A stretch of 64,000 nucleotides of DNA from Bacillota bacterium. GTDB lineage: Bacteria; Bacillota; Clostridia; Lachnospirales; Lachnospiraceae. The position numbers and the translations under genes were made by a program. Below, piece by piece: positions 43,692-52,132 of this stretch (position 1 is its first letter; every line of letters begins with the position of its first letter). The notes below the pieces were generated by a model. The model ran no database searches. It was given only the letters and a program-made list of their open reading frames with translations, and was not told where the DNA came from. The stretch spans positions 496,001 through 560,000 of the forward strand of contig JAEWQV010000016.1 in the NCBI GenBank assembly GCA_023399055.1. Reading direction: 5' to 3'.

Positions 43692-44324
43692 ATGAAAACT
43701 GTGATAAAGTATGATACATTATCGGATGAAGAAGTAGTTAGCAGAATCCAAGCTGGAGATCAACCTGCAATTGATTTTCTTCTGGAAAAATATAAATATC
43801 TGGTAAGAAGCAAAGCGAAAGCACTTTTTCTTATTGGCGGAGATAAGGACGACCTGATACAGGAAGGTATGATCGGACTGTATAAGGCAATTCGTGATTA
43901 TCAAACAAATAAGGATAATACTTTTTTTAACTTTGCGGATTTGTGCATCTCCAGGCAAATCTACAGTGCGATTAAAGCCTCAAACCGAAAGAAAAACATT
44001 CCTTTAAATACCTATATCTCCCTATATACGCCAGCATATGGGGAGAATATGGATGCTGATGACAAGGAAGTTCTAGTTGACATAATTCAACAAAAATATG
44101 TGTCAAATCCAGAAGAATTAGTTATTGACAAAGAGAATACCAGTATGATAGAATATGAACTTGTAAGGCGTCTGAGCGACCTAGAAAAGCAAGTGCTGGA
44201 CTTGTACATGCAGGATTTAAAATACCTACAAATTGCAGAGGTACTAAAGAAAGAACCAAAGACAATTGATAATGCATTAACAAGAATAAAGACGAAGCTG
44301 AACCAGGTACTCAAAGAAATTTAG
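43692..44324 (+). CDS. sigH: RNA polymerase sigma-H factor (Spo0H)
   Basis: 210 residues from the ATG at 43692, six bases behind GGAGG; two further in-frame ATGs at 43680 and 43689 are too close to or ahead of that site. Region 2 contains DDLIQEGMIGLYKAIRDY and FADLCISRQIYSAIKASNRKK, and region 4 is YLQIAEVLKKEPKTIDNAL. Sequence, length and position behind rlmB fit Spo0H, which directs transition-state and early sporulation genes. Two tRNA genes follow. Confidence 0.93.
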   Translation: MKTVIKYDTLSDEEVVSRIQAGDQPAIDFLLEKYKYLVRSKAKALFLIGGDKDDLIQEGMIGLYKAIRDYQTNKDNTFFNFADLCISRQIYSAIKASNRKKNIPLNTYISLYTPAYGENMDADDKEVLVDIIQQKYVSNPEELVIDKENTSMIEYELVRRLSDLEKQVLDLYMQDLKYLQIAEVLKKEPKTIDNALTRIKTKLNQVLKEI

Positions 44325-44448
44325 ATTTATCTTAGGTCGATTCCTCTATCTCGGCTGGTATAAGACTATTTAGTGATGACACACTTACTTACTCAATCTA
44401 TTACACTTAATTGGTTGAATACAAGCATTTATGGTTTGTAACCTATTT

Positions 44449-44521
44449 GCTGCTGTAGCTCAGATGGTAGAGCACTTCATTGGTAATGAAGAGGTCAGCG
44501 GTTCAAGTCCGCCCAGCAGCT
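44449..44521 (+). tRNA. tRNA-Thr (GGT)
   Basis: 73-nt cloverleaf: acceptor GCTGCTG/CAGCAGC, D-arm GCTCAGATGGTAGAGC, anticodon arm CTTCA-TTGGTAA-TGAAG with anticodon GGT, T-loop TTCAAGT. The outermost T-stem pair is an A-C mismatch. No encoded CCA. Confidence 0.92.
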
Positions 44522-44561
44522 TCGCTAAGCCGATCTTAACTATAGGATTAGCTTGATATAT

Positions 44562-44636
44562 CGAGGCGTGGCTCAGCTTGGCTAGAGCGCTGCGTTAGGG
44601 ACGCAGAGGTCGCAAGTTCAAATCTTGTCGCCTCGA
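44562..44636 (+). tRNA. tRNA-Pro (AGG)
   Basis: 75-nt cloverleaf: acceptor CGAGGCG/CGCCTCG, D-arm GCTCAGCTTGGCTAGAGC, anticodon arm CTGCG-TTAGGGA-CGCAG giving anticodon AGG, T-loop TTCAAAT, discriminator A. First-base C with A73 suits tRNA-Pro. A T-run follows. Confidence 0.88.
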
Positions 44637-44731
44637 TTTTTTTATTTAAAGGGTAAATTAATTTTGCGTGTCACGTAGGATGTACTGTAAAATAGCAAAT
44701 TCTGAGATTATCATAGGATAAATGAACTTTT

Positions 44732-44764
44732 ACACGATGGATGGATCTCCAATCGTGTTTTTTT
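44732..44764 (+). terminator. Leader terminator/attenuator before metN
   Basis: ACACGATGGA pairs with TCC-A-ATCGTGT (one bulge), followed by seven T. It lies 36 nt before metN. It may end the tRNA transcript or act as an attenuator; the 95 nt before it do not fold into a SAM riboswitch that I recognise. Confidence 0.7.
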
Positions 44765-44799
44765 ATGTATTAAATTACATTTATGGAGGAATGGGAGTA

Positions 44800-45816
44800 A
44801 TGAGCAAAACCCCAATTGTTGAGCTTGTCGGTTTAGGCAAGGTTTTTCAAAATAAGGATAATGTAGTAAAAGCCCTGGAGGATATTAACCTAACAATCTA
44901 CGAGGGTGAAATATTCGGTATCATTGGTCTTAGTGGTGCAGGGAAAAGTACCCTAGTACGATGTATCAATTATTTGGAACGTCCTACCTCTGGGTCAGTA
45001 ATCTTTGATGGCAAAGACCTTGGAAGTCTGTATGAAAAAGACTTATTGAAGGAAAGACAGAAGATGGGTATGATTTTTCAGCAATTCAATCTGCTGATGC
45101 AAAGAAATACCGTGCAAAATATCTGTTTCCCCTTAGAAATTGCAGGTATTGATAAGCAGGAAGCAAAAAAAAGGGCTATTGAGTTACTTGAAATTGTTGG
45201 TCTGGCAGATAAAGCAAAGGCGTATCCGTCTCAATTATCCGGAGGTCAAAAGCAAAGAGTTGCAATAGCGAGAGCACTTGCAACAAATCCCAAGGTATTA
45301 CTTTGCGATGAGGCAACCAGTGCTCTTGATCCCACGACTACTCGTTCTATCTTGAATTTGTTAAAAGAGATTAATCAAAAGCTTGGGATTACGGTAATCA
45401 TCATTACCCATGAAATGAGTGTAATTGAAGAGATATGTCATCGCGTGGCGATTATAGATAAGAGTAACATAGCAGAAATTGGAGAAGTAGAAGAGGTATT
45501 TATTCGACCGAAATCAAAAATTGCCAAACAGCTGGTGTTCTCCGGAGATTCACATATTGAAAGCTTTGAGGGTGATCATATGTGTCGAATTATCTTTGAT
45601 GGAAGAACCTCCTTCGAACCTGTTATTTCAAATATGATACTGGAATGTAGGACTCCGGTAAATATAATGTTTGCAGATACAAAGGACATTGATGGGAAAG
45701 CCTTTGGACAAATGGTAATACAATTACCTAAGGACGAAATCGGTAGAAAGCGAATTATGAATTATCTAACGATAAATCAGATTCCATATGAGGAGGTAAC
45801 AGATAATGTGGAATAG
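44800..45816 (+). CDS. metN: Methionine ABC transporter ATP-binding protein
   Basis: 338 residues. Walker A IGLSGAGKSTLVRC, signature LSGGQKQRVAIARAL, Walker B VLLCDEATSALDP and His-switch IITHE. The C-terminal part (about 260-338) is a NIL domain, which in MetN binds methionine for trans-inhibition. The start is ATG 44800 or 44791, both close to GGAGG (44785-44789). The metI gene overlaps its end. A metQ lipoprotein gene is absent. Confidence 0.92.
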   Translation: MSKTPIVELVGLGKVFQNKDNVVKALEDINLTIYEGEIFGIIGLSGAGKSTLVRCINYLERPTSGSVIFDGKDLGSLYEKDLLKERQKMGMIFQQFNLLMQRNTVQNICFPLEIAGIDKQEAKKRAIELLEIVGLADKAKAYPSQLSGGQKQRVAIARALATNPKVLLCDEATSALDPTTTRSILNLLKEINQKLGITVIIITHEMSVIEEICHRVAIIDKSNIAEIGEVEEVFIRPKSKIAKQLVFSGDSHIESFEGDHMCRIIFDGRTSFEPVISNMILECRTPVNIMFADTKDIDGKAFGQMVIQLPKDEIGRKRIMNYLTINQIPYEEVTDNVE

Positions 45817-46474
45817 TGGTATTATTGATTTTATTGCAATGCTTGGAGTGGGCATAGTAGAAAGTTTGTATATGACCTTTACCTCTTCCTTAATTGCATA
45901 TGCAATAGGCTTACCCTTGGGAGTTCTTTTGGTGGTCACCGATAAAGATGGGATAGCTCCTTTTGTAATATTAAATAAGATACTTGGTATTATCGTTAAT
46001 TTACTGCGTTCCGTACCTTTTATTATTTTACTAATATCAGTTATGCCCTTCACCAGATGGATAATTGGGACAACAATTGGATCGAGTGCTGTTATACCTC
46101 CGCTTATCATTGCTTCTGCGCCATATATAGCTAGACTGGTAGAATCCTCTCTGAAAGAAGTGGACAAAGGTGTTATTGAGGCAGCACAGAGCATGGGTGC
46201 TTCCCCATTTCAAATTATATTTAAGGTTTTAATACCTGAGGCAAAGCCATCTTTATTAATAGGAGCTGCTATTGCAGTTACAACAATCTTAAGTTATTCT
46301 GCAATGAGTGGTTTTGTTGGCGGTGGAGGATTAGGTGATATTGCAATACGTTATGGTTATTACCGATATGAAACTGGTACCATGTTTATTACTGTAATTA
46401 TCATGGTAATTATTGTTCAGATTATTCAGGAATTGGGTAATTACTTAACGAAGCGTACCGATCGAAGATTATAA
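45806..46474 (+). CDS. metI: Methionine ABC transporter permease
   Basis: 222 residues with five membrane helices and the permease EAA loop (EVDKGVIEAAQSMGASPFQI). Length and sequence fit MetI. It overlaps metN by 11 nt and has a GAGGAGG ribosome site inside metN. The gene for the binding protein MetQ, normally third, is not present before the terminator. Confidence 0.92.
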   Translation: MWNSGIIDFIAMLGVGIVESLYMTFTSSLIAYAIGLPLGVLLVVTDKDGIAPFVILNKILGIIVNLLRSVPFIILLISVMPFTRWIIGTTIGSSAVIPPLIIASAPYIARLVESSLKEVDKGVIEAAQSMGASPFQIIFKVLIPEAKPSLLIGAAIAVTTILSYSAMSGFVGGGGLGDIAIRYGYYRYETGTMFITVIIMVIIVQIIQELGNYLTKRTDRRL

Positions 46475-46535
46475 TAGAAATAAGTAAGGGTTTATCATTA
46501 GTAATAAGACATTTAGTAATTTAGATTAAATAATG

Positions 46536-46574
46536 AGCTAATATGCTGTAAGTCAGTATATTAGCTTTTCTTTT
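46536..46574 (+). terminator. Terminator of metNI
   Basis: Arms AGCTAATAT (46536-46544) and ATATTAGCT (46558-46566) followed by TTTCTTTT. Confidence 0.75.
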
Positions 46575-46707
46575 ACCTGAAAACTACAGGAATGGTAATG
46601 CATTACTAAGTATCCCTGCTGCCATATGATTGCAGGATATGTCGATTTGTGATACGATAGGATAAATAGATACTTCTTTGGAAAATGAAAGGACGGGGGA
46701 CCACTTA

Positions 46708-47814
46708 GTGAAGAAACTTTTTACATATCGACGCATATATATCCTACTGTTAATTCCGGTTTCATTTCTTTTACTTCTTCTGGCGAAGAACAGCAGTTTC
46801 TTTGCTGAGCAGGTTTTTGCGAGACATGTGTATCGATGGATCGCGCAGATTTATTCCACCGTTACCGGAATTCTACCATTTTCTTTGGCAGAATTAATTG
46901 TTCTACTACTGCCATTCATAATTCTAATTATAATCCTAAGATTTATTATCAGGCTGATAAAAATAAAAACTAATCGAAGAGAGAGAATAGTTAAAGGTAT
47001 TTTAAATGTTATATGTACAGGTAGCATTGTACTTTTCCTTTTCACAATCTTTGCAGGTCTTAACTACTACAGGTACACATTTGCAGAGTACTCAGGACTG
47101 GAGATTACAGAATCAAGTGTTGAGGAACTGTATGGATTGACAGAAAGCCTAATGCTGAAAGCAAATGAACTTAGAGAGCAAATACCACACACAGATGAAG
47201 AGGGTGTATTTAAGCTTTCCATGAGCAATCGTGAGTTAGCAAAAGAAGCAGAGGTTGCTTATGAGTCCATGGCAAAGGAATACGCTGTCCTGGGTGGTTT
47301 TTATGGAGCTGCTAAGCCGGTATTATTCTCTAGTCTGATGTCAAACACGGAGATTACGGGAATCTTCTTTCCATTTACAATGGAGGCAAATGTGAATGTG
47401 GACATTCCGGATTATACAATACCAGCAACAATGATGCATGAAATGGCACATCTTCGCGGCTTTATGCGGGAGGATGAGGCAAATTATCTTGCGTATCTGG
47501 TAGGAAGTGAATCAGACAACATTGAGTTACAATATAGTAGTACCATGCACGCCTTGGTAAATGCATCAAATGCCTTGTATGACCAGAATCCTGATTTGTA
47601 TTTTGAAATAAGGGATCAATATTCTGAAGGAGTTCTAAAAGATATTAGGGCAAATTCTGCCTACTGGGTTCAGTTTGAGGATTCAGTGGTAAGTACGGTA
47701 TCAAATAAAATCAATGATACCTATTTAAAGGTGAATGCTCAGACAGATGGTGTTAAGAGCTATGGACGTATGCTGGATTTACTATTAGCGAAGTATAGAA
47801 AAGAAAGTGAATAA
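46708..47814 (+). CDS. DUF3810 family membrane protein with HExxH motif
   Basis: 368 residues from GTG at 46708 (ribosome site GGGGGA); a TTG 30 nt upstream also keeps the frame open but precedes that site. Three membrane helices at about 12-32, 55-80 and 95-120. Residues 230-260 carry MMHEMAHLRGF, an HExxH zinc-protease motif, with a downstream acidic residue (REDEAN) in the usual position for a third ligand. DUF3810 members are uncharacterised; a membrane metalloprotease is likely by motif only. Confidence 0.82.
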   Translation: MKKLFTYRRIYILLLIPVSFLLLLLAKNSSFFAEQVFARHVYRWIAQIYSTVTGILPFSLAELIVLLLPFIILIIILRFIIRLIKIKTNRRERIVKGILNVICTGSIVLFLFTIFAGLNYYRYTFAEYSGLEITESSVEELYGLTESLMLKANELREQIPHTDEEGVFKLSMSNRELAKEAEVAYESMAKEYAVLGGFYGAAKPVLFSSLMSNTEITGIFFPFTMEANVNVDIPDYTIPATMMHEMAHLRGFMREDEANYLAYLVGSESDNIELQYSSTMHALVNASNALYDQNPDLYFEIRDQYSEGVLKDIRANSAYWVQFEDSVVSTVSNKINDTYLKVNAQTDGVKSYGRMLDLLLAKYRKESE

Positions 47815-47827
47815 ATTTAAACCCTAG

Positions 47828-47884
47828 AAAGACTATTTTAGTTAAATTATATCAGAAGGATATAAGGACTGAAATGGTCTTTTG
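47828..47884 (+). terminator. Possible terminator of the DUF3810 gene
   Basis: AAAGACTATTT (47828-47838) pairs with AAATGGTCTTT (47872-47882) with one G.U pair and a long loop, then TTG. Confidence 0.45.
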
Positions 47885-48086
47885 CTAAGATTAGAATGAG
47901 TTACACATTAGGTAACAAGGCTGATTTTAATTTTAACACTTTTCACTTATGATTAACTGTGTTATTATATAACTTAAGCGTAATATAAGGATAAATCGGT
48001 GTCCTATATATGGATTAGTAGGTTTTATTCAATAATAAGAATAATAATTCTACCAAATAAGTTAATAATTAACCCGGAGGTTCTTT

Positions 48087-49790
48087 ATGGAAGATAAAGA
48101 AAAGTTGGAAAGCATCGAAGTGGAAGGAACGCAGAAGGAAGTCATATCTAAGAACTTCATTGAGATGATTATCGATAAAGATTTGGAAGAAGGCAAGGTT
48201 AAAAATATCATAACACGTTTTCCTCCAGAACCGAATGGATATTTGCATATTGGACATGCAAAGTCCATCTTATTAAATTATGGACTTGCAAAAAAATATG
48301 GTGGTAAATTCAACCTTCGCTTTGATGATACAAATCCTACCAAAGAGAAAACAGAATTTGTTGACTCAATCATTGAGGATGTAAAGTGGGTTGGTGGAGA
48401 TTTCGAGGATCGTTTATTCTTTGCCTCTGATTATTTTGAACAGATGTATGAGGCAGCAGTTAAGTTAATCAAAAAAGGTAAAGCCTTTGTTTGTGATTTA
48501 ACCGCAGAAGAAATCAGAGAGTATCGTGGTACTTTGACAGAGGTTGGAAAGAACAGTCCATATAGAGATAGAAGCATTGACGAAAACTTGCAGTTATTTG
48601 AGGATATGAAGGACGGCAAATTTGCTGATGGCTCAAGAGTTTTACGTGCTAAGATTGATATGTCTTCACCAAATATCAATATGAGAGATCCGGTTATTTA
48701 CCGAGTTGCTAAGATTGCTCATCATAACACTGGTGATAGATGGTGTATCTATCCAATGTATGATTTTGCTCATCCGATTGAGGATGCAATTGAGAACATT
48801 ACTCATTCCATCTGTACATTGGAATTTGAAGATCACAGACCTTTATATGACTGGGTTGTTCGTGAATTAGAATATGAAATTCCTCCAAAGCAGATTGAAT
48901 TTGCTAAGATGTATCTGACCAATGTCATCACGGGTAAGAGATACATTAAGAGATTGGTAGAAGAGGGTATTGTGGATGGCTGGGATGATCCTAGACTTGT
49001 ATCCATCAGTGCACTTAGAAGAAGAGGTTTTACACCAGAATCTTTACAGATGTTTATGGAGTTATGCGGTGTATCTAAGAGTCAAAGCTCGGTGGATTAT
49101 GCGATGCTGGAATACTGCATTCGTGAAGATCTTAAGCTAAAAAGACCTAGAATTATGGCGGTACTTGATCCAATTAAACTTATTATTACCAACTATCCAG
49201 AAAGCGAAGTTGAATACCTAGAAGCACCAAATAATCAGGAAAATGAAGAAATGGGCGCTAGACAGATTCCTTTTGGAAGAGAGCTATACATTGAGCGTGA
49301 GGATTTTATGATTGAACCTCCTAAGAAGTATTTCCGTTTATTCCCCGGAAATGAAGTTCGCTTAATGAATGCATACTTTGTAACCTGTACCGATTATAAG
49401 ACAGATGCAGAAGGTAATATAACTGAAGTTTATTGTACCTATGATCCGGAGACCAAGAGTGGTTCCGGCTTTAATGCAAGAAAAGTAAAAGGAACAATTC
49501 ACTGGGTAGCAGCACAGACAGCTACAAAGGCTGAAGTTCGTTTGTATGAGAATATTGTAGACGAATCAAAAGGCGTATACAATGAGGATGGAAGCTTGAA
49601 TTTGAATCCAAACTCTATTACAGTTTTAAAGGAATGTTATATTGAGCCAAGTATTGCAGGAGCAAGTGCACCAGACAGCTTCCAGTTCTTAAGACAAGGA
49701 TTTTTCTGCTTGGACAGCAAAGATTCAACACAGGAACAACCAGTATTTAATCGAATTGTTTCCTTAAAGAGCTCCTACAAGCCGGAATAA
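48087..49790 (+). CDS. glnS: Glutaminyl-tRNA synthetase
   Basis: 567 residues. Class I synthetase with RFPPEPNGYLHIGHAKS (HIGH motif) near residue 50 and RFDDTNPTKE, and a GlnRS anticodon-binding beta-barrel region from about 350 (IPFGRELYIEREDFM, ARKVKGTIHWV). The KMSKS-equivalent is not the VMSKR of E. coli but VITGKRYIKRLV, as I recall in many Firmicutes enzymes. CGGAGG ribosome site. No T-box leader is visible. Its presence suggests direct Gln charging, although Clostridia often also have GatCAB. Confidence 0.94.
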   Translation: MEDKEKLESIEVEGTQKEVISKNFIEMIIDKDLEEGKVKNIITRFPPEPNGYLHIGHAKSILLNYGLAKKYGGKFNLRFDDTNPTKEKTEFVDSIIEDVKWVGGDFEDRLFFASDYFEQMYEAAVKLIKKGKAFVCDLTAEEIREYRGTLTEVGKNSPYRDRSIDENLQLFEDMKDGKFADGSRVLRAKIDMSSPNINMRDPVIYRVAKIAHHNTGDRWCIYPMYDFAHPIEDAIENITHSICTLEFEDHRPLYDWVVRELEYEIPPKQIEFAKMYLTNVITGKRYIKRLVEEGIVDGWDDPRLVSISALRRRGFTPESLQMFMELCGVSKSQSSVDYAMLEYCIREDLKLKRPRIMAVLDPIKLIITNYPESEVEYLEAPNNQENEEMGARQIPFGRELYIEREDFMIEPPKKYFRLFPGNEVRLMNAYFVTCTDYKTDAEGNITEVYCTYDPETKSGSGFNARKVKGTIHWVAAQTATKAEVRLYENIVDESKGVYNEDGSLNLNPNSITVLKECYIEPSIAGASAPDSFQFLRQGFFCLDSKDSTQEQPVFNRIVSLKSSYKPE

Positions 49791-49830
49791 AGAAGCTTTT
49801 CGAAATAAAATTTAAATTATTATATAAAGA

Positions 49831-49869
49831 ATACACTATAAAAATATACTATAAAAATATACTATAAGA
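49831..49869 (+). repeat. Three tandem 13-nt repeats
   Basis: Units ATACACTATAAAA (49831), ATATACTATAAAA (49844) and ATATACTATAAGA (49857) just before the DUF2225 gene. Each contains TATACTAT-like promoter-like sequence. Confidence 0.75.
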
Positions 49870-49885
49870 AATGGGGGAGTTGAAC

Positions 49886-50728
49886 TTGGCTAACTTATTT
49901 TCTGGATTAGAAGCCTTCGGACTAGGTAACTTATCCGAGATGGACATCTACGATGCAAAAGAGAAGGAAGCGGCAAAAGGTAGTACAGAACAAGTTAAGG
50001 ATATATTTTCAGAGGAAGATACCATCTTTGATAAGAGCTTTTCCTGTCCTGTCTGTGATAAGGAATTTAAAACCAAGACCGTAAAATCAGGTAAGGTTAA
50101 ACTTCTAAATCTTGATACAGACCTTAGACCAATCTACCAAAATATGGACCCGTTAAAATATGATGCTGTGGTATGTCCTCATTGTGGATTCGCAGCACTG
50201 AATCGATTTTTTAAATATGTAACCTCTGCACAGGCAACATTAATTAAAAAAAGTATATCAGCATCCTTTCGAGGAATTAAAGAGTTGGGTAGCGTGTATG
50301 ATTATGATGATGCAATTTCAAGGCATAAACTTGCGCTTGTCAATTCCATTGTAAAGAAAGCAAAAACCTCAGAGCGTGCCTATACTTGTCTTAAAACCGC
50401 TTGGGTTCTTAGAGGAAAGGCTGAAAATTTATCATCACAGCTTCCCGATTATAAACTACAGATACAAGCATTGGCAAAAGAGGAAATAGATTTTATTGCA
50501 AAGGCTTATGATGGCTTTGATGAAGCTTTTAGTAAAGAAAGCTTCCCTATGTGTGGAATGGATGAAATTACAATTACATTACTCATGGCTGAATTGGCTA
50601 GAAGAATAGGTAAGACGGAAGAAGCAGGAAGATGGATCTCCAGAGTACTTATTTCCAGAGATGCTAATGAGAGAATTAAACAAAAGGCTAGAGATATCAA
50701 AGATCTGATCCGTGCGGATCAAAAATAG
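49886..50728 (+). CDS. DUF2225 family protein
   Basis: 280 residues from TTG at 49886 (GGGGGAG six to seven bases upstream); an ATG at 49871 lies ahead of that site and lacks one of its own. Zinc-binding pairs CPVC near 53 and CPHCGF near 97 are characteristic of DUF2225. The remaining sequence is helical and TPR-like. Followed 19 nt later by a DUF6062 gene; these two neighbours recur together in Clostridia, function unknown. Confidence 0.82.
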   Translation: MANLFSGLEAFGLGNLSEMDIYDAKEKEAAKGSTEQVKDIFSEEDTIFDKSFSCPVCDKEFKTKTVKSGKVKLLNLDTDLRPIYQNMDPLKYDAVVCPHCGFAALNRFFKYVTSAQATLIKKSISASFRGIKELGSVYDYDDAISRHKLALVNSIVKKAKTSERAYTCLKTAWVLRGKAENLSSQLPDYKLQIQALAKEEIDFIAKAYDGFDEAFSKESFPMCGMDEITITLLMAELARRIGKTEEAGRWISRVLISRDANERIKQKARDIKDLIRADQK

Positions 50729-50747
50729 ATAAAGGCAGGATGGCAGG

Positions 50748-51467
50748 TTGAAAGAGAACTTATACACGATTCCAGTAAGTGATGCTTTTAATGCGGATTG
50801 TGAATGTCCAATTTGTGCAATGTATAAAAAGCTGGAGACAGATGCAATAGATTTTACTATTGGTCCTAGTTATATGGAGGATGATGTTCGAGAAGCAACT
50901 TCTCGTTTGGGTTTTTGTGAGAAACACCTGGAGAAGTTATATAAGAATCAAAATCGTCTTGGATTAGCCTTAATAATGCAATCTCATTTGAGTAAGCAGA
51001 TGAAAGATATTAAAAAGCTTTCTGCTGGTGAATATAAGCTCTCCTCTCCAAATCTCTTTAAGAAGAAAGAGGAGACCAATGCATTGCTGGAATACCTGAA
51101 TAAAATGGAAGAGTCCTGTTTTGTATGTGAGAAAATTGATAAAACCTTTGAACGATATATTGTAACAATTTTTTATCTTTATAGTACACAGGAAAGCTTT
51201 CGTGAAAAATTCTATTCCTCTAAGGGATTTTGTGTAAGCCATTTTAAGTCGTTATATACAGAAGCTCCAAAGCATCTGAAAGGAAATGAACTTCAAGAAT
51301 TTATAAAGAAGTTAACCAAGCACTTTCTCGATAATTTGGAAAGGGTCAATGGAGATATCGAGTGGTTTATTGATAAATTTGATTACCGCTATGCTGATGA
51401 GCCTTGGAAGAATTCGAAGGATGCTCTTCCGCGAACGATGCTCAAGACCAATAGTTTCCTGGAGTAA
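50748..51467 (+). CDS. DUF6062 family protein
   Basis: 239 residues starting at TTG (50748), preceded by AGGATGGCAGG. Cys pairs (CECPIC near residue 20, CFVC near 123) and conserved FCEKHLEKLY and GFCVSHF motifs fit DUF6062, a metal-binding family of unknown function. Ends before a terminator and the groESL operon. Confidence 0.8.
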   Translation: MKENLYTIPVSDAFNADCECPICAMYKKLETDAIDFTIGPSYMEDDVREATSRLGFCEKHLEKLYKNQNRLGLALIMQSHLSKQMKDIKKLSAGEYKLSSPNLFKKKEETNALLEYLNKMEESCFVCEKIDKTFERYIVTIFYLYSTQESFREKFYSSKGFCVSHFKSLYTEAPKHLKGNELQEFIKKLTKHFLDNLERVNGDIEWFIDKFDYRYADEPWKNSKDALPRTMLKTNSFLE

Positions 51468-51520
51468 TGTTAATGGTATATAATTCCGTAATAGGAATAT
51501 ACTAAACTAGTATTGAATGT

Positions 51521-51557
51521 AAAAGTTATTGCCAAGCATGGTAATAACTTTTCTTTG
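51521..51557 (+). terminator. Terminator of the DUF2225-DUF6062 operon
   Basis: Perfect 14-bp arms AAAAGTTATTGCCA (51521-51534) and TGGTAATAACTTTT (51539-51552) followed by CTTTG. Confidence 0.85.
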
Positions 51558-51697
51558 TGGTAGTCAATAAATTTAAGAAAAAATGAGATAAAAAGAGATA
51601 ATAAGAGGATAATAAAGAAATTATTAAATTTGCTGCGGTATTTCTTGAAAAATAAAGTTGCATAATAATAGCAAATTTACTAATATAGAAACAGCAG

Positions 51698-51724
51698 TTA
51701 GCACTCGATTAGAAAGAGTGCTAA
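51698..51724 (+). promoter_or_regulatory. CIRCE operator (HrcA binding site)
   Basis: TTAGCACTC-N9-GAGTGCTAA, an exact match to the CIRCE consensus, 100 nt before groES. HrcA represses groESL at this site. TTGCAT (51658) and TATAGA (51684) are a possible upstream promoter but 20 nt apart. Confidence 0.97.
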
Positions 51725-51823
51725 CAATCTCTGATACAGGGAACGTGAAGAACTGATGTCTTCACAAAGTGAAAGCAATACAATCACACAGGATAGGAAC
51801 TATATTTTGAAGGAGGAAATCAA

Positions 51824-52111
51824 ATGAAACTAGTACCATTAGGAGATAAGGTAGTATTACAGCAGTTAGTAGCTGAAGAAACAACAAAGTCAGGAATCGT
51901 ATTACCTGGTCAGGCAAAGGAAAAACCACAACAGGCACAGGTAATTGCTGTTGGACCCGGAGGAATGGTTGACGGGAAAGAAGTAGTTATGCAGGTGAAG
52001 GTTGGAGATAAAGTTATCTACTCCAAATATGCTGGAACCGAAGTTAAATTAGATGACGTTGAATATATTATCGTTAAACAAAACGATATTGTTGCAGTAG
52101 TAGAAGACTAA
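51824..52111 (+). CDS. groES: Co-chaperonin GroES
   Basis: 95 residues. PLGDKVVLQQL at the N-terminus, mobile-loop region TTKSGIVLPG (about 21-30) and C-terminal YIIVKQNDIVAVVE are standard. AAGGAGG ribosome site. Forms the lid of the GroEL chamber; first gene of the CIRCE-controlled operon. Confidence 0.98.
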   Translation: MKLVPLGDKVVLQQLVAEETTKSGIVLPGQAKEKPQQAQVIAVGPGGMVDGKEVVMQVKVGDKVIYSKYAGTEVKLDDVEYIIVKQNDIVAVVED

Positions 52112-52132
52112 TTAAAAGGAGAGGTATTAACG

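Noticed and set aside
44637..44799. SAM riboswitch ahead of metN
   Set aside because: Only about 95 nt precede the terminator stem and none of the SAM-I conserved core was recognised.
45766..46194. 142-codon minus-strand frame opposite metI
   Set aside because: Shadow of the metI coding strand without its own start signals.
47883..48086. T-box leader for glnS
   Set aside because: No AGGGTGG-type T-box sequence or terminator/antiterminator pair before the gene.
51658..51689. Definite SigA promoter for groESL
   Set aside because: TTGCAT and TATAGA are 20 nt apart; not strong enough to call, although a promoter must lie close to the CIRCE site.
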